Shown one piece after another: positions 6,781 through 14,119 of a stretch of DNA of 64,000 nucleotides. Position 1 is the stretch's first letter; each line of letters begins with the position of its first letter. This DNA is from Persephonella marina EX-H1 (GTDB lineage: Bacteria; Aquificota; Aquificia; Aquificales; Hydrogenothermaceae): NCBI RefSeq assembly GCF_000021565.1, contig NC_012440.1, positions 1,380,210-1,444,209 on the forward strand. The letters are read 5' to 3'. A program made the position numbers and the translations under genes. The notes under the pieces are model-generated. The model saw nothing but the letters and a program-made list of their open reading frames with translations. It had not been told where the DNA came from and searched no databases.

Positions 6781-9375
6781 TTAAAAGGGTCTGTAGACTT
6801 TAAAGTAAGTTACATAGTTTCTTCTTTTTCCGTAGTAATCACTGTCTTCATAGAAGTACTGCAGATCCCAGTTAAAGTATAAACTTCTTATTCTGTAGTC
6901 AATTCCTGTTTTGGCTACAGCGTAATTTTTGTTGTAATACGTGTCTCTGTAAACATCTATGCTGAATTTGTATAGAAGTCTCTTTGTAAATTTGTAGGTA
7001 AGGTTTAAGTTTCCGAATGGATAAAATCTCTCCTTCCTGTTTTTACCTTTATAGTATTTAAATCCAATACCGGAGCCAAAAACACCCTTCCATCCAAGTT
7101 TAGAGTGGTATCTTATCGCATTTGAGGTTTCTATATTTTCGTAAGATGTGGTAGTAAATTCTTTATCCTTAACGTAGTATCTGCTGTCCTGATAGTAGTA
7201 TGTGGTGTAGTGATCAAATTTCATATTTTTGCTTAATTGGGATGTTAACCTTTCGGTTATTGAGTACGTATCATTCCGATCATCCTTACTTGATCTATAC
7301 TTTGATCCAGAACCGGATATCAGAAACTGTGAATCAAGGAACGAGAATTTTTTACTGAGACCTCCGTTTAAACTTAATGTTCCACCGTATCTTTCTATTC
7401 TATTTGTTTCAATCTGGCCTGTTACTCCCACACCTCCAAAGATATTTAACGTTTCTGAAACCTGCTTGCTGTAATTAAGATTTGCACCTGTGTTGAGGAG
7501 ATTTATATCTGCATCTGATCCTCTTGATACAAACAGGAGAAGGTTGTGTGTTAAATTCCAGTTTTCATTTATTGTGTAGCTTATATTCTCATTAAATGTC
7601 AGGTATGTTATATCTGAGTAGATACTCTCGTTTCTGCTTAAGTTTAAAGAAACGCTGGAATACAGTTTTTCTGAAGGCATCCAGTTAAAATTAATATTCC
7701 CTGTATAATCTTTCAGGTCTGTATAGCTGTTGCTGTAGTATCTGGCATACGCTCTTAAGTTCGCTGTCTTTGAAGGTCTGAGGTTGTAATCAAATTTGAT
7801 ATTGTTTATATCCTGATAAACATCTCTAAATGAGTTTATGGTCAGATATTTCTGGGTATAGTCATCAATATTTTTCTGTAATGTGATATTTATTGAGCTG
7901 TTGGTGTTTGTTTTTCCGTATGAAACCATATACTCTTTTGTTTTCCTGTACTCTTCAAAATCTATACCAACAGAGTTAGCCTTTGTGTTTTTGTAACCGT
8001 AACTGATCCGCGATTTTACAAAGTTAAAGCTACCAAATATACCGTAACTGTCCGTTTTCCTTTCAACGTATGAAGTTCTGTCGTAATATGTGTACCATAG
8101 CGGAGACTGTGTCCTTTTAGCAAATATGTTTACTGGAAATGGAGAGCTTTTGAGCAAGCTTATATCTATATTGTATCCCCAAAGTTTAGATGTAGAGTCA
8201 CTTTTGTACTCATCTGTTTTTAGTGTTGAGTCTTCTTTCATAAAGCTGACACCAAGCCTGTATGTGGCTAATCTTGGGCTGTAAACATAACCATCATAAT
8301 TGAGCTCATAATACTGTTTGAAGGAATCTCTTGTTGTTTTCCTGTACTGATCTTTATAATTTTCTTTCTTATACGTAAACTCAATCTTTCCCCAGAATCC
8401 TCTCTGTTTGTGGGTCCACATATACGCAGGTATGAACAGCAGTCCGCCAAGTATCTTTTTGTAAAGAGGGATCTCTACTTTTTCTTCCTCAAAAAGTGTG
8501 AGTTCTTCCTCTTCTTCAAACTCTGTAATATCCAGTGAAGATGTGTCTTCAAGTTCTTTTTCAGAAACCAGTTCTGGCTGCTGAACTTTTTCCTTCTCTT
8601 CTGGTATCTGCTGGATCTCTTCTATAAGTTTTTCTTCTTCTACGACTGGTTTTTCAGGGGCAGCTTCTGGTACTTTCTCAATCTCTCCTTCAGTTTTTGC
8701 AACAGCTGGGGGAGTTACTGAAGGTTTTTCAGAAACAGGTGGAGGAACTACGGGCACTGCAGCTTCAACCTTTTCTTCGGATTTTTTTTCTTCTGGCTGT
8801 TTTTCAGCTAACTTTTCTTCCTTTTTCTCTTCCTTTTTCAAGTAGTCTGAAACCTTTGATATTAAAGATTTAACAAGTATACTTTCGTAAGGAAATGTTT
8901 TCTGAACCTCTTTGATTAACTTATAGCTGTCAAAAAGACCGTATCTTACGGTGTAATAACCACTGTTTGTTTTGTATATGAAGGTATTTTCTTTTATTTC
9001 TGGAGGTAACTTCTCAAGGAATTTTCTTGCATTTTCCTCTCTTTTGAAAGAGGCCAACTGAAGTGAGTAGAGATACTCCTCTTTTGCCTGAAATACCTGG
9101 CTTTCACTCTGGGCTGATGCAACTTTTAATCCAAGGGGTAAAGATCCTTTAGGTATGTTTTCTTTAAAAACTGAATATCTCAAAGAGTACTTACCATCTT
9201 CCTGTTTTACAAGATCTAAATTATCCTTGAATACAGGTGGTAGTTTTTCAATATATTTTTTAGCCTCATTGTAGTCTTCAAATGTTTCAAAATCTATACT
9301 GTACTCAGAGAGAATACCAATACTTGCTAAGGTCGCAACCGATACTAAAGCGGTAATTAAATACCTTCTTTTCAT
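6781..9375 (-). CDS. SPOR-like/linker/outer-membrane beta-barrel protein
   Basis: An 864-residue protein in three parts. After an N-terminal hydrophobic segment (residues 7-23) come two SPOR-like repeats (about 25-75 and 100-170; SLQLASFKREENARKFLEKLP and the closing GYYTVRYGLF). A Pro/Glu/Lys-rich, probably disordered linker follows (about 180-305, with runs such as VPPPVSEKPSVTPP). From about 320 to the end there are alternating polar/aromatic strands dense in Tyr, finishing in ...YFKVYRPF, whose terminal Phe is the BAM recognition signature. The barrel portion (about 540 residues) is large enough for 24-28 strands, the size of MtrB-like conduits. SPOR modules usually bind denuded peptidoglycan. 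The combination could tether a large pore to the cell wall and pass or secrete cytochromes. The barrel call is firm; its cargo is inferred. Confidence 0.8.
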   Translation of the reverse strand: MKRRYLITALVSVATLASIGILSEYSIDFETFEDYNEAKKYIEKLPPVFKDNLDLVKQEDGKYSLRYSVFKENIPKGSLPLGLKVASAQSESQVFQAKEEYLYSLQLASFKREENARKFLEKLPPEIKENTFIYKTNSGYYTVRYGLFDSYKLIKEVQKTFPYESILVKSLISKVSDYLKKEEKKEEKLAEKQPEEKKSEEKVEAAVPVVPPPVSEKPSVTPPAVAKTEGEIEKVPEAAPEKPVVEEEKLIEEIQQIPEEKEKVQQPELVSEKELEDTSSLDITEFEEEEELTLFEEEKVEIPLYKKILGGLLFIPAYMWTHKQRGFWGKIEFTYKKENYKDQYRKTTRDSFKQYYELNYDGYVYSPRLATYRLGVSFMKEDSTLKTDEYKSDSTSKLWGYNIDISLLKSSPFPVNIFAKRTQSPLWYTYYDRTSYVERKTDSYGIFGSFNFVKSRISYGYKNTKANSVGIDFEEYRKTKEYMVSYGKTNTNSSINITLQKNIDDYTQKYLTINSFRDVYQDINNIKFDYNLRPSKTANLRAYARYYSNSYTDLKDYTGNINFNWMPSEKLYSSVSLNLSRNESIYSDITYLTFNENISYTINENWNLTHNLLLFVSRGSDADINLLNTGANLNYSKQVSETLNIFGGVGVTGQIETNRIERYGGTLSLNGGLSKKFSFLDSQFLISGSGSKYRSSKDDRNDTYSITERLTSQLSKNMKFDHYTTYYYQDSRYYVKDKEFTTTSYENIETSNAIRYHSKLGWKGVFGSGIGFKYYKGKNRKERFYPFGNLNLTYKFTKRLLYKFSIDVYRDTYYNKNYAVAKTGIDYRIRSLYFNWDLQYFYEDSDYYGKRRNYVTYFKVYRPF

Positions 9376-9385
9376 CTTTCTTCTC

Positions 9386-10363
9386 TCAGGAATCTTTTTT
9401 ATCCTCGTAGATCTCTACCTTCAGGTTTTTCTTGGCATCTTTTATAAGTTCATTAAACTTTCTTTCCTGCATTACCTCTGTAAGTTCTTTTTTCAGCTTA
9501 TCTTTTATTTCCTCATAAGGAACAAGTCTTGGAGGTCTTTTATCCTCAATCTTCACTATATGAAGCCCAGTATCAGTCTCAATTATTTTACTGACCTGTC
9601 CAACATCAAGTTTATATATCTCTTCCTCAATCTGTTTTGGAAATCTTCCCTTGTGAACGTAACCTATATCTCCACCTTTTATCCTGCTCAGATCATCTGA
9701 GTATCTGTAAGCTACATCACCAAAATCTTTTCCTTCTTTTATCTCCTTATATGCTTTCTTTGCCTTTTCTCTGGCTTTCTCCCTTCCTTTCGGATCGGAG
9801 GGATCAACCTTGATATATATGTATCTTACTTTTACGGAGGCAGGTTCTTTGAATTTATCTTTGTTTTTTTCATAGTACTCTTTAAGGTCTTTATCGGTTA
9901 AAGATACTATTGCATACTTTTTGATGAGTTTATCAACTAAAAGCCTTTTTTCCAGCTCTTTTTTAAATCCCTCAATCGTAAGACCGGTCTGTTTTAAAAG
10001 TTTTTCAAGATTCTCTTTTGATTTGTACTGCTTTATCAGCTGATCCATAAGATTATTGATCTCTTTTTCCGTCACTTTTAATCCTTTCTTCTTTGCTTCA
10101 TAATATAGAAGTTCCCTGTATATGAGATTCTGGATTGCTTTTTCCCTTATCTCTTTAAGTTTTTCCTCAGTTATATTCCTGTGATAAAAGTTCATAGGTA
10201 GAAGAATTTTCATCATTCTCTGAACTTCCATCTCTGTAATCTCAACATCTCCTACCTTTGCAACAACTTTATTTTTTGTGGATGGATCTATATTCCATCC
10301 AAATCCTTCATATGCATAAACGGATGTTATTAAGCCTAAAAGAAAGATTATTACCTTGAACAT
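9386..10363 (-). CDS. Periplasmic parvulin-type peptidyl-prolyl isomerase, SurA-like
   Basis: A 325-residue protein: signal peptide (residues 1-17), a SurA N-like helical chaperone region (about 28-165, VAKVGDVEITEMEVQRMM... and KEINNLMDQLIKQYK), one rotamase PpiC domain (about 170-285, VKVRYIYIKVDP..., FGDVAYRYSDDLSRIKGGDIGYV, and DTGLHIVKIEDKRPP) and a charged C-terminal helix. It would isomerise prolines and chaperone secreted or outer-membrane proteins. Its location between NHL genes and the barrel gene suggests dedicated folding of the barrel or the proline-containing cytochromes. The ATG overlaps the stop of the upstream gene (TAATG), so translation is coupled; the SD is AAGGAG. Confidence 0.9.
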   Translation of the reverse strand: MFKVIIFLLGLITSVYAYEGFGWNIDPSTKNKVVAKVGDVEITEMEVQRMMKILLPMNFYHRNITEEKLKEIREKAIQNLIYRELLYYEAKKKGLKVTEKEINNLMDQLIKQYKSKENLEKLLKQTGLTIEGFKKELEKRLLVDKLIKKYAIVSLTDKDLKEYYEKNKDKFKEPASVKVRYIYIKVDPSDPKGREKAREKAKKAYKEIKEGKDFGDVAYRYSDDLSRIKGGDIGYVHKGRFPKQIEEEIYKLDVGQVSKIIETDTGLHIVKIEDKRPPRLVPYEEIKDKLKKELTEVMQERKFNELIKDAKKNLKVEIYEDKKDS

Positions 10364-11370
10364 TATTTCTCCTTTTTAAGATACTTGAATATCTGTATCC
10401 TTTTATTTAATGAATCAACAACAAAAATTCTGTCTTTTTCATCAATATAAATTCCGGCAGGTAAAAGGAATTCTGCAGGTCCAAATCCAGGGCCTCCTAT
10501 ATAGTACAGTAGATCTCCTTCAGATGAAAATATCTGAAAGTTATTGAATGCAGCGTCAACTACGTATATATTACCATCACTATCAACAGCTATTCCTTTA
10601 GGTCTTGCAAATCTTCCAGGAAGATCTCCAATTCCGCCAATAGTAAGAATATGCTCAAAATCTTTTGTAAAAACCTGAATTCTGAAAAGCTGTGTATCGG
10701 TAATATATATGTTGCTGTTGTTCTTGTTTACGAATATATTTGTTGGGTAGTTAAACTCACCTGGTCCGTCCCCTCTTCTTCCAAAACCGAAAAGGTAGTT
10801 TCCATCAAGATCATAAACCTTTATTCTGTGATCAAAGGTATCAACCACATACAGCCTGTTCAGATCATCATCAACCGCAAGACCGACAGGTTTTTTAAAC
10901 TCACCTTTCCTTCCTATCGCAACCACAAGCTGTCCTTTCGTATTAAACCCAAAAACTTTCTGTAGTTTCGCATCCGAGATGTATAGAATTCTTTTCTTTT
11001 TTGAAAATGTGATCCCCATAGGCAGTTCAAAGGGTATAGGAAAGTGAAGATCTTTTAATTTCTTAGTTTTTAAGTTATAGGAGTAAATAAGAGCATGGGC
11101 TGTATCGGTAAAAAATACAGTACTCCCAACAGCAACAACACCGTAAGGTTTGCCAAGATAATCAGGTAGTTCCAGTTCTTTTTTCTCGCCGAAAAGAAAA
11201 TCCAGAAAGTTACTTTCACTCTCTCTGGATATATCAGGAATCTGGCCTAAGTATTTAATCCTTACCTCAACACCAGGTCTTGGCTCAGGAAAATATAAAG
11301 TCTGGGCTTTCGCCCTCTCAAATATAAACAGACCTATAAATAAGCATAGAAAAATATTTTTATAATTCAT
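10363..11370 (-). CDS. Secreted NHL-repeat beta-propeller protein (propeller 2)
   Basis: A 335-residue protein with a signal peptide (ending RAKA/Q at about residue 22), the leader YFPEPRPGVEVRIKYLG, then six NHL-like blades (for example LYVVDTFDHRIKVYD, IYITDTQLFRIQVFT, IYVVDAAFNNFQIFS, IFVVDSLNKRIQIFK). It is closer to propeller 1 (11956-13089) than to propeller 3: both keep the AAFNNxQIF blade and GFGPxEFxLPAGxYxD. No enzyme motif is visible. It overlaps the tetraheme gene upstream by 11 nt and the parvulin downstream by 1 nt, so it is firmly part of the operon. Confidence 0.85.
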   Translation of the reverse strand: MNYKNIFLCLFIGLFIFERAKAQTLYFPEPRPGVEVRIKYLGQIPDISRESESNFLDFLFGEKKELELPDYLGKPYGVVAVGSTVFFTDTAHALIYSYNLKTKKLKDLHFPIPFELPMGITFSKKKRILYISDAKLQKVFGFNTKGQLVVAIGRKGEFKKPVGLAVDDDLNRLYVVDTFDHRIKVYDLDGNYLFGFGRRGDGPGEFNYPTNIFVNKNNSNIYITDTQLFRIQVFTKDFEHILTIGGIGDLPGRFARPKGIAVDSDGNIYVVDAAFNNFQIFSSEGDLLYYIGGPGFGPAEFLLPAGIYIDEKDRIFVVDSLNKRIQIFKYLKKEK

Positions 11371-11947
11371 GGCATCCCATACAGAACATACTACCTTTAT
11401 TAGGGTGTCTCAGGAAAAGTTTGTTTGTTGAGTGTGGATCGTGACAGCTTCCACACTGTATCCTGCCGTTGTAATCTTTAACAAGATCTCCTACAAAGTT
11501 TTTCTTTCCCCATCCAATTAATGGGCTGTTAAATGGCTTTAAGTAATATGTACCTGGTCTGTAAACAACAAATACAGGATGACTGTGTACACTGACACCT
11601 GTTGATGCTCTTCCAAATGTTATATTTGGTGCATTTGCACCATCGTGACATGTTAGACATGCTAAAGATGCAGGTAGCATCTCTTTCAGAATCTTTTTCT
11701 TTTTAGACTGACCGTAAATCGTAAAGTTTTCTACAGGTTTTTGTGGATCCCATTTGAATTCTACTTCCACGAAGGAGGTGTTAATGTTTAATGTGTGACA
11801 CCATATACAGAGGGCTAACTGTGACCCTTCAACATTTGGGTTTAAAAGTCTTCCGTTGTGCTCTGCAAGATTATGTTTAGTATCCTCAATACCGGCATAT
11901 AATGAAGCTGAAAAAGACAAAAAAACTATTAAATAAAAAAAGAACAT
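11360..11947 (-). CDS. Divergent tetraheme c-type cytochrome
   Basis: A 195-residue protein with a signal peptide (ending LYA/G at 18) and four CxxCH sites: C47-H51, C97-H101, C165-H169 and C189-H193. It keeps the family start (GIEDTKHNLAEHNG) and the CLTCHDG and CGSCHDPHS motifs, but the first heme reads CIWCHTLN, losing the CxxCHTPH histidine found in the two tetraheme paralogs. Extra histidines (H30, H121, H123, H181) could replace it. The Gly/Thr-rich segments of the paralogs are missing and the sequence is more basic (KKKK at 82-85). It may be a capping, nucleating or adaptor subunit rather than the bulk cytochrome. The SD is AGGA, 6-7 nt from the ATG. Confidence 0.82.
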   Translation of the reverse strand: MFFFYLIVFLSFSASLYAGIEDTKHNLAEHNGRLLNPNVEGSQLALCIWCHTLNINTSFVEVEFKWDPQKPVENFTIYGQSKKKKILKEMLPASLACLTCHDGANAPNITFGRASTGVSVHSHPVFVVYRPGTYYLKPFNSPLIGWGKKNFVGDLVKDYNGRIQCGSCHDPHSTNKLFLRHPNKGSMFCMGCHEL

Positions 11948-11955
11948 TGCAGTTC

Positions 11956-13089
11956 CTACTTTTTCTCAGATTTTGTTTCGGTTTCTGCCTTTAATTTTTT
12001 TGAAGGTTTGTAGCTTTTGATTTCTCTGTATTTTTCAGGGTATTTTTTCTTCCATCTTTCACTTAGATACTGGAATACCTGTATCCTTTTGTTCATAGAG
12101 TCTGCAACATAAAGTTTGTCTGACCTGTCAACGTATAGTCCTGCTGGGAGATTAAACTCTCCAGGACCAAAACCAAACTTTCCTATGAACAGTAATAATC
12201 TTCCTTTGTCGTCAAATATCTGTATATTGTTAAACGCAGCATCTGCCACATAAATATGACCTTCACTGTCTATGCCAACACCTTTTGGTCTGGCAAATGT
12301 CCCTGGAACAACGCCCAGTTTGCCGAAAGATCTTATAAACTCACCTTCAGGGGTGAAGATCTGAACTCTGAAATTCATAGTATCAACAACAGCAATATTG
12401 CCGTTTCTTCTATCTATTGCTATGTTTGTAGGGAAGTTAAACTGACCTTCCTCTTTACCTCTTTTTCCAAAGGAGAAAAGAAATCTTCCATCTTTTAGGG
12501 AGTAAACCTTAACCCTGTGATCAAGAACATCAACAACATATATACGTCCTAACTTTTCATTTAGAGCTATACCTGCAGGTCTCTGGAGTAAACCGGGTCC
12601 TTCAGGCTCGCCAATCGTTGTGATCAGTTTTCCTTTTATATCGTAGACAAAAACCCTCTGTTGTTTTGCGTCAGCAACATAAACTTTTCCGGTTTTGTCT
12701 ACATCAATTCCTACAGGAATTCTGAGTTTACCCATCGGCTTGTCGCCGATGAAAGAGACTTTCTTGTTTTTTGGATCAATAACGAATACTACCGCGGTCA
12801 CAGTATCACCTGCGAATATCTTACCGAACCTGCCTGCTACACCGTAGGGTTTTATTAGGTTTCTGGGAACATCCTTATCTGGTTCACCTAACAGAACATC
12901 AAGGGCACTTTTACCCTTGAAATCAGATTCCCCGTGGTAGCTACCAAGATAGAGTATTCTTGGTTCTTCAGGGGGGAGGGGCCAGAAGATCTTCTCAACC
13001 TTCTGAGGTTTCTTCGCGGCCCCACATGAGTATAAAATCAGCCCAATCGTCAGTAAGATTAAGTACTTATAGTTTATTTTGCGTGACAT
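11956..13089 (-). CDS. NHL-repeat beta-propeller lipoprotein (propeller 1)
   Basis: A 377-residue protein with a lipobox (LILYSC, lipidated Cys22), the leader KIFWPLPPEEPRILYLG, six NHL blades (VYVADAKQQRVFVYD, IYVVDVLDHRVKVYS, IAVVDTMNFRVQIFT, IYVADAAFNNIQIFD, LYVADSMNKRIQVFQ) and a Lys/Glu-rich tail (SKKLKAETETKSEKK). It is anchored to a membrane, unlike the other two propellers of the operon. It overlaps the tetraheme cytochrome gene by 16 nt, so the two are translationally linked; a direct partnership with that cytochrome is inferred from this. Confidence 0.87.
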   Translation of the reverse strand: MSRKINYKYLILLTIGLILYSCGAAKKPQKVEKIFWPLPPEEPRILYLGSYHGESDFKGKSALDVLLGEPDKDVPRNLIKPYGVAGRFGKIFAGDTVTAVVFVIDPKNKKVSFIGDKPMGKLRIPVGIDVDKTGKVYVADAKQQRVFVYDIKGKLITTIGEPEGPGLLQRPAGIALNEKLGRIYVVDVLDHRVKVYSLKDGRFLFSFGKRGKEEGQFNFPTNIAIDRRNGNIAVVDTMNFRVQIFTPEGEFIRSFGKLGVVPGTFARPKGVGIDSEGHIYVADAAFNNIQIFDDKGRLLLFIGKFGFGPGEFNLPAGLYVDRSDKLYVADSMNKRIQVFQYLSERWKKKYPEKYREIKSYKPSKKLKAETETKSEKK

Positions 13090-13829
13090 GTTAAACAGAG
13101 CTGGCTACCAGTATTCGCAAGTCTGAGGAATGTTGGGTTCTCACCAAGGTGAGGATCGTGACATGATACACACTCAATCTTTCCTGCTCTGAGAAGGTCA
13201 CCAACTGTAGGTCCTGGATTTCCGTCCTTATCTCCAGCTATAACAAATCCTGATGGAAGTGCTGTTGTTGTTGGAACAAGTGAAGCTGGTGGGCTTGCCT
13301 CATCACCTCTGTAAAGAACACCTACTGGGTGGTCGTTTCTGAGGTCAGTTCCGATCTGCGTAATACCTGATGGCATTGTAGCAGCTGTTCCAGCTGGTAT
13401 TGTAGTAGTTCCGTTGTCTACTGTGAATGCAATAAGGTTACCTGCTGAGTTCCATCCACCTGAACCAGGCAGGTTTATGATTGAGTTGATAGCGTTAACA
13501 CCGTCGTGACATGAGAGACATGCTCTTGAAACGTCACCTGGCTGTCCTACAGTTGTTCCACCTGTTGTCTGTCCTCCACCGTAAACCTGGTAAGTTACTG
13601 TTGTGTCAATAGCTTTGTTCCAGAGTGGAGCACCAACGAATGACTGGTTAGATCCGTGAGGAGTATGACAGAACACACAGATCTCGTTGTTAACATCTGC
13701 TGGGTTTGCAGCACGGATTTTGTTCGCAGTGTTGCTCAGATCATGCTTTGATCCTGCGATAAGAGCCATTGAACTGCTCACTGAGAGCCCTACCGCAGCT
13801 ACAATGCCTGCGTAGACAAGCTTTTTCAT
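13074..13829 (-). CDS. Secreted tetraheme c-type cytochrome, OmcE-like candidate (copy 2)
   Basis: A 251-residue protein with a signal peptide (residues 1-22) followed by the IAGSKHDLSNTANK start. CxxCH sites are C51-H55, C104-H108, C220-H224 and C245-H249. The only other histidines are H29 (SKHD), H58 (CHTPH), H167 (NDHPVG) and H227 (CHDPH): eight in all, exactly what four bis-His hemes need. The region between hemes 2 and 3 is Gly/Thr/Ala/Pro-rich and is where copy 1 differs most. It heads the ten-gene operon, so it should be the most abundant product. Tetraheme size, motif order and the all-bis-His pattern agree with the OmcE filament family. Filament formation is not proven by sequence. 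The SD GGGAGG lies 9 nt from the ATG. Confidence 0.87.
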   Translation of the reverse strand: MKKLVYAGIVAAVGLSVSSSMALIAGSKHDLSNTANKIRAANPADVNNEICVFCHTPHGSNQSFVGAPLWNKAIDTTVTYQVYGGGQTTGGTTVGQPGDVSRACLSCHDGVNAINSIINLPGSGGWNSAGNLIAFTVDNGTTTIPAGTAATMPSGITQIGTDLRNDHPVGVLYRGDEASPPASLVPTTTALPSGFVIAGDKDGNPGPTVGDLLRAGKIECVSCHDPHLGENPTFLRLANTGSQLCLTCHAK

Positions 13830-13868
13830 CTCTACTACCTCCCTTCATTCTTAAATTTAAATGGCCTC

Positions 13869-13929
13869 GCCTTTCCTCTCTCTACTCTTCACCACTAAAT
13901 CTATCCTATTTTCATGAAAAAATCGTGAG
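13869..13929 (-). promoter_or_regulatory. Conserved 5' leader segment, copy 2
   Basis: This lies between the predicted transcription start and the tetraheme gene at 13829. On the minus strand it holds CACGATTTTTTCAT (plus 13914-13927), TAGATTTAGT and GAGAGGAAAGG (13869-13880 region), the same ordered blocks as at 2071-2130. Here the purine-rich block is about 40 nt from the ATG and is not the ribosome-binding site, so conservation may reflect RNA-level regulation or common ancestry. Confidence 0.5.
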
Positions 13930-13969
13930 AGTTACCATTTTGATTCCTATTCTAAAAACATACTAATAA

Positions 13970-13998
13970 TTAATATCATTTAAAGTTTGAAAAGTCAA
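13970..13998 (-). promoter_or_regulatory. Candidate sigma-70 promoter of the ten-gene cytochrome operon
   Basis: On the minus strand, TTGACT (13998-13993), a 17-nt spacer and TATTAA (13975-13970) give a start near 13963 and a leader of about 130 nt before the ATG at 13829. The gap 13830-14119 is an AT-rich divergent control region with no gene seen in it. Confidence 0.5.
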
Positions 13999-14053
13999 GC
14001 ATTACTATGATTAAATATACTTTATATGATACTAATATTCAATATAATAATTA

Positions 14054-14067
14054 TTGACCTATATCAA
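14054..14067. promoter_or_regulatory. FNR/CRP-family-like operator between divergent cytochrome operons
   Basis: TTGAC-CTAT-ATCAA matches the FNR/DNR consensus TTGAT-N4-ATCAA at 9 of 10 defined positions. Its centre (14060.5) is about 42-45 nt upstream of starts implied by AATAAT/TAATAT at 14091-14098 for the + strand operon, near the class II activator position, and about 97 nt upstream of the predicted minus-strand start. A Crp/Fnr-type regulator with FNR-like recognition residues is encoded at 36306. Confidence 0.5.
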
Positions 14068-14119
14068 TGTTTAGTTATAAACTAAGAAACAATAATATAT
14101 GAAATAAGGGGTGGCTACG

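Noticed and set aside
13987-13998. TTGA-AAAG-TCAA dyad in the divergent cytochrome control region
   Set aside because: Spacing between half-sites is 4 rather than the 6 of TTGA-N6-TCAA in FNR-like sites, and it includes the proposed -35 (TTGACT) of the minus-strand promoter, which explains it.
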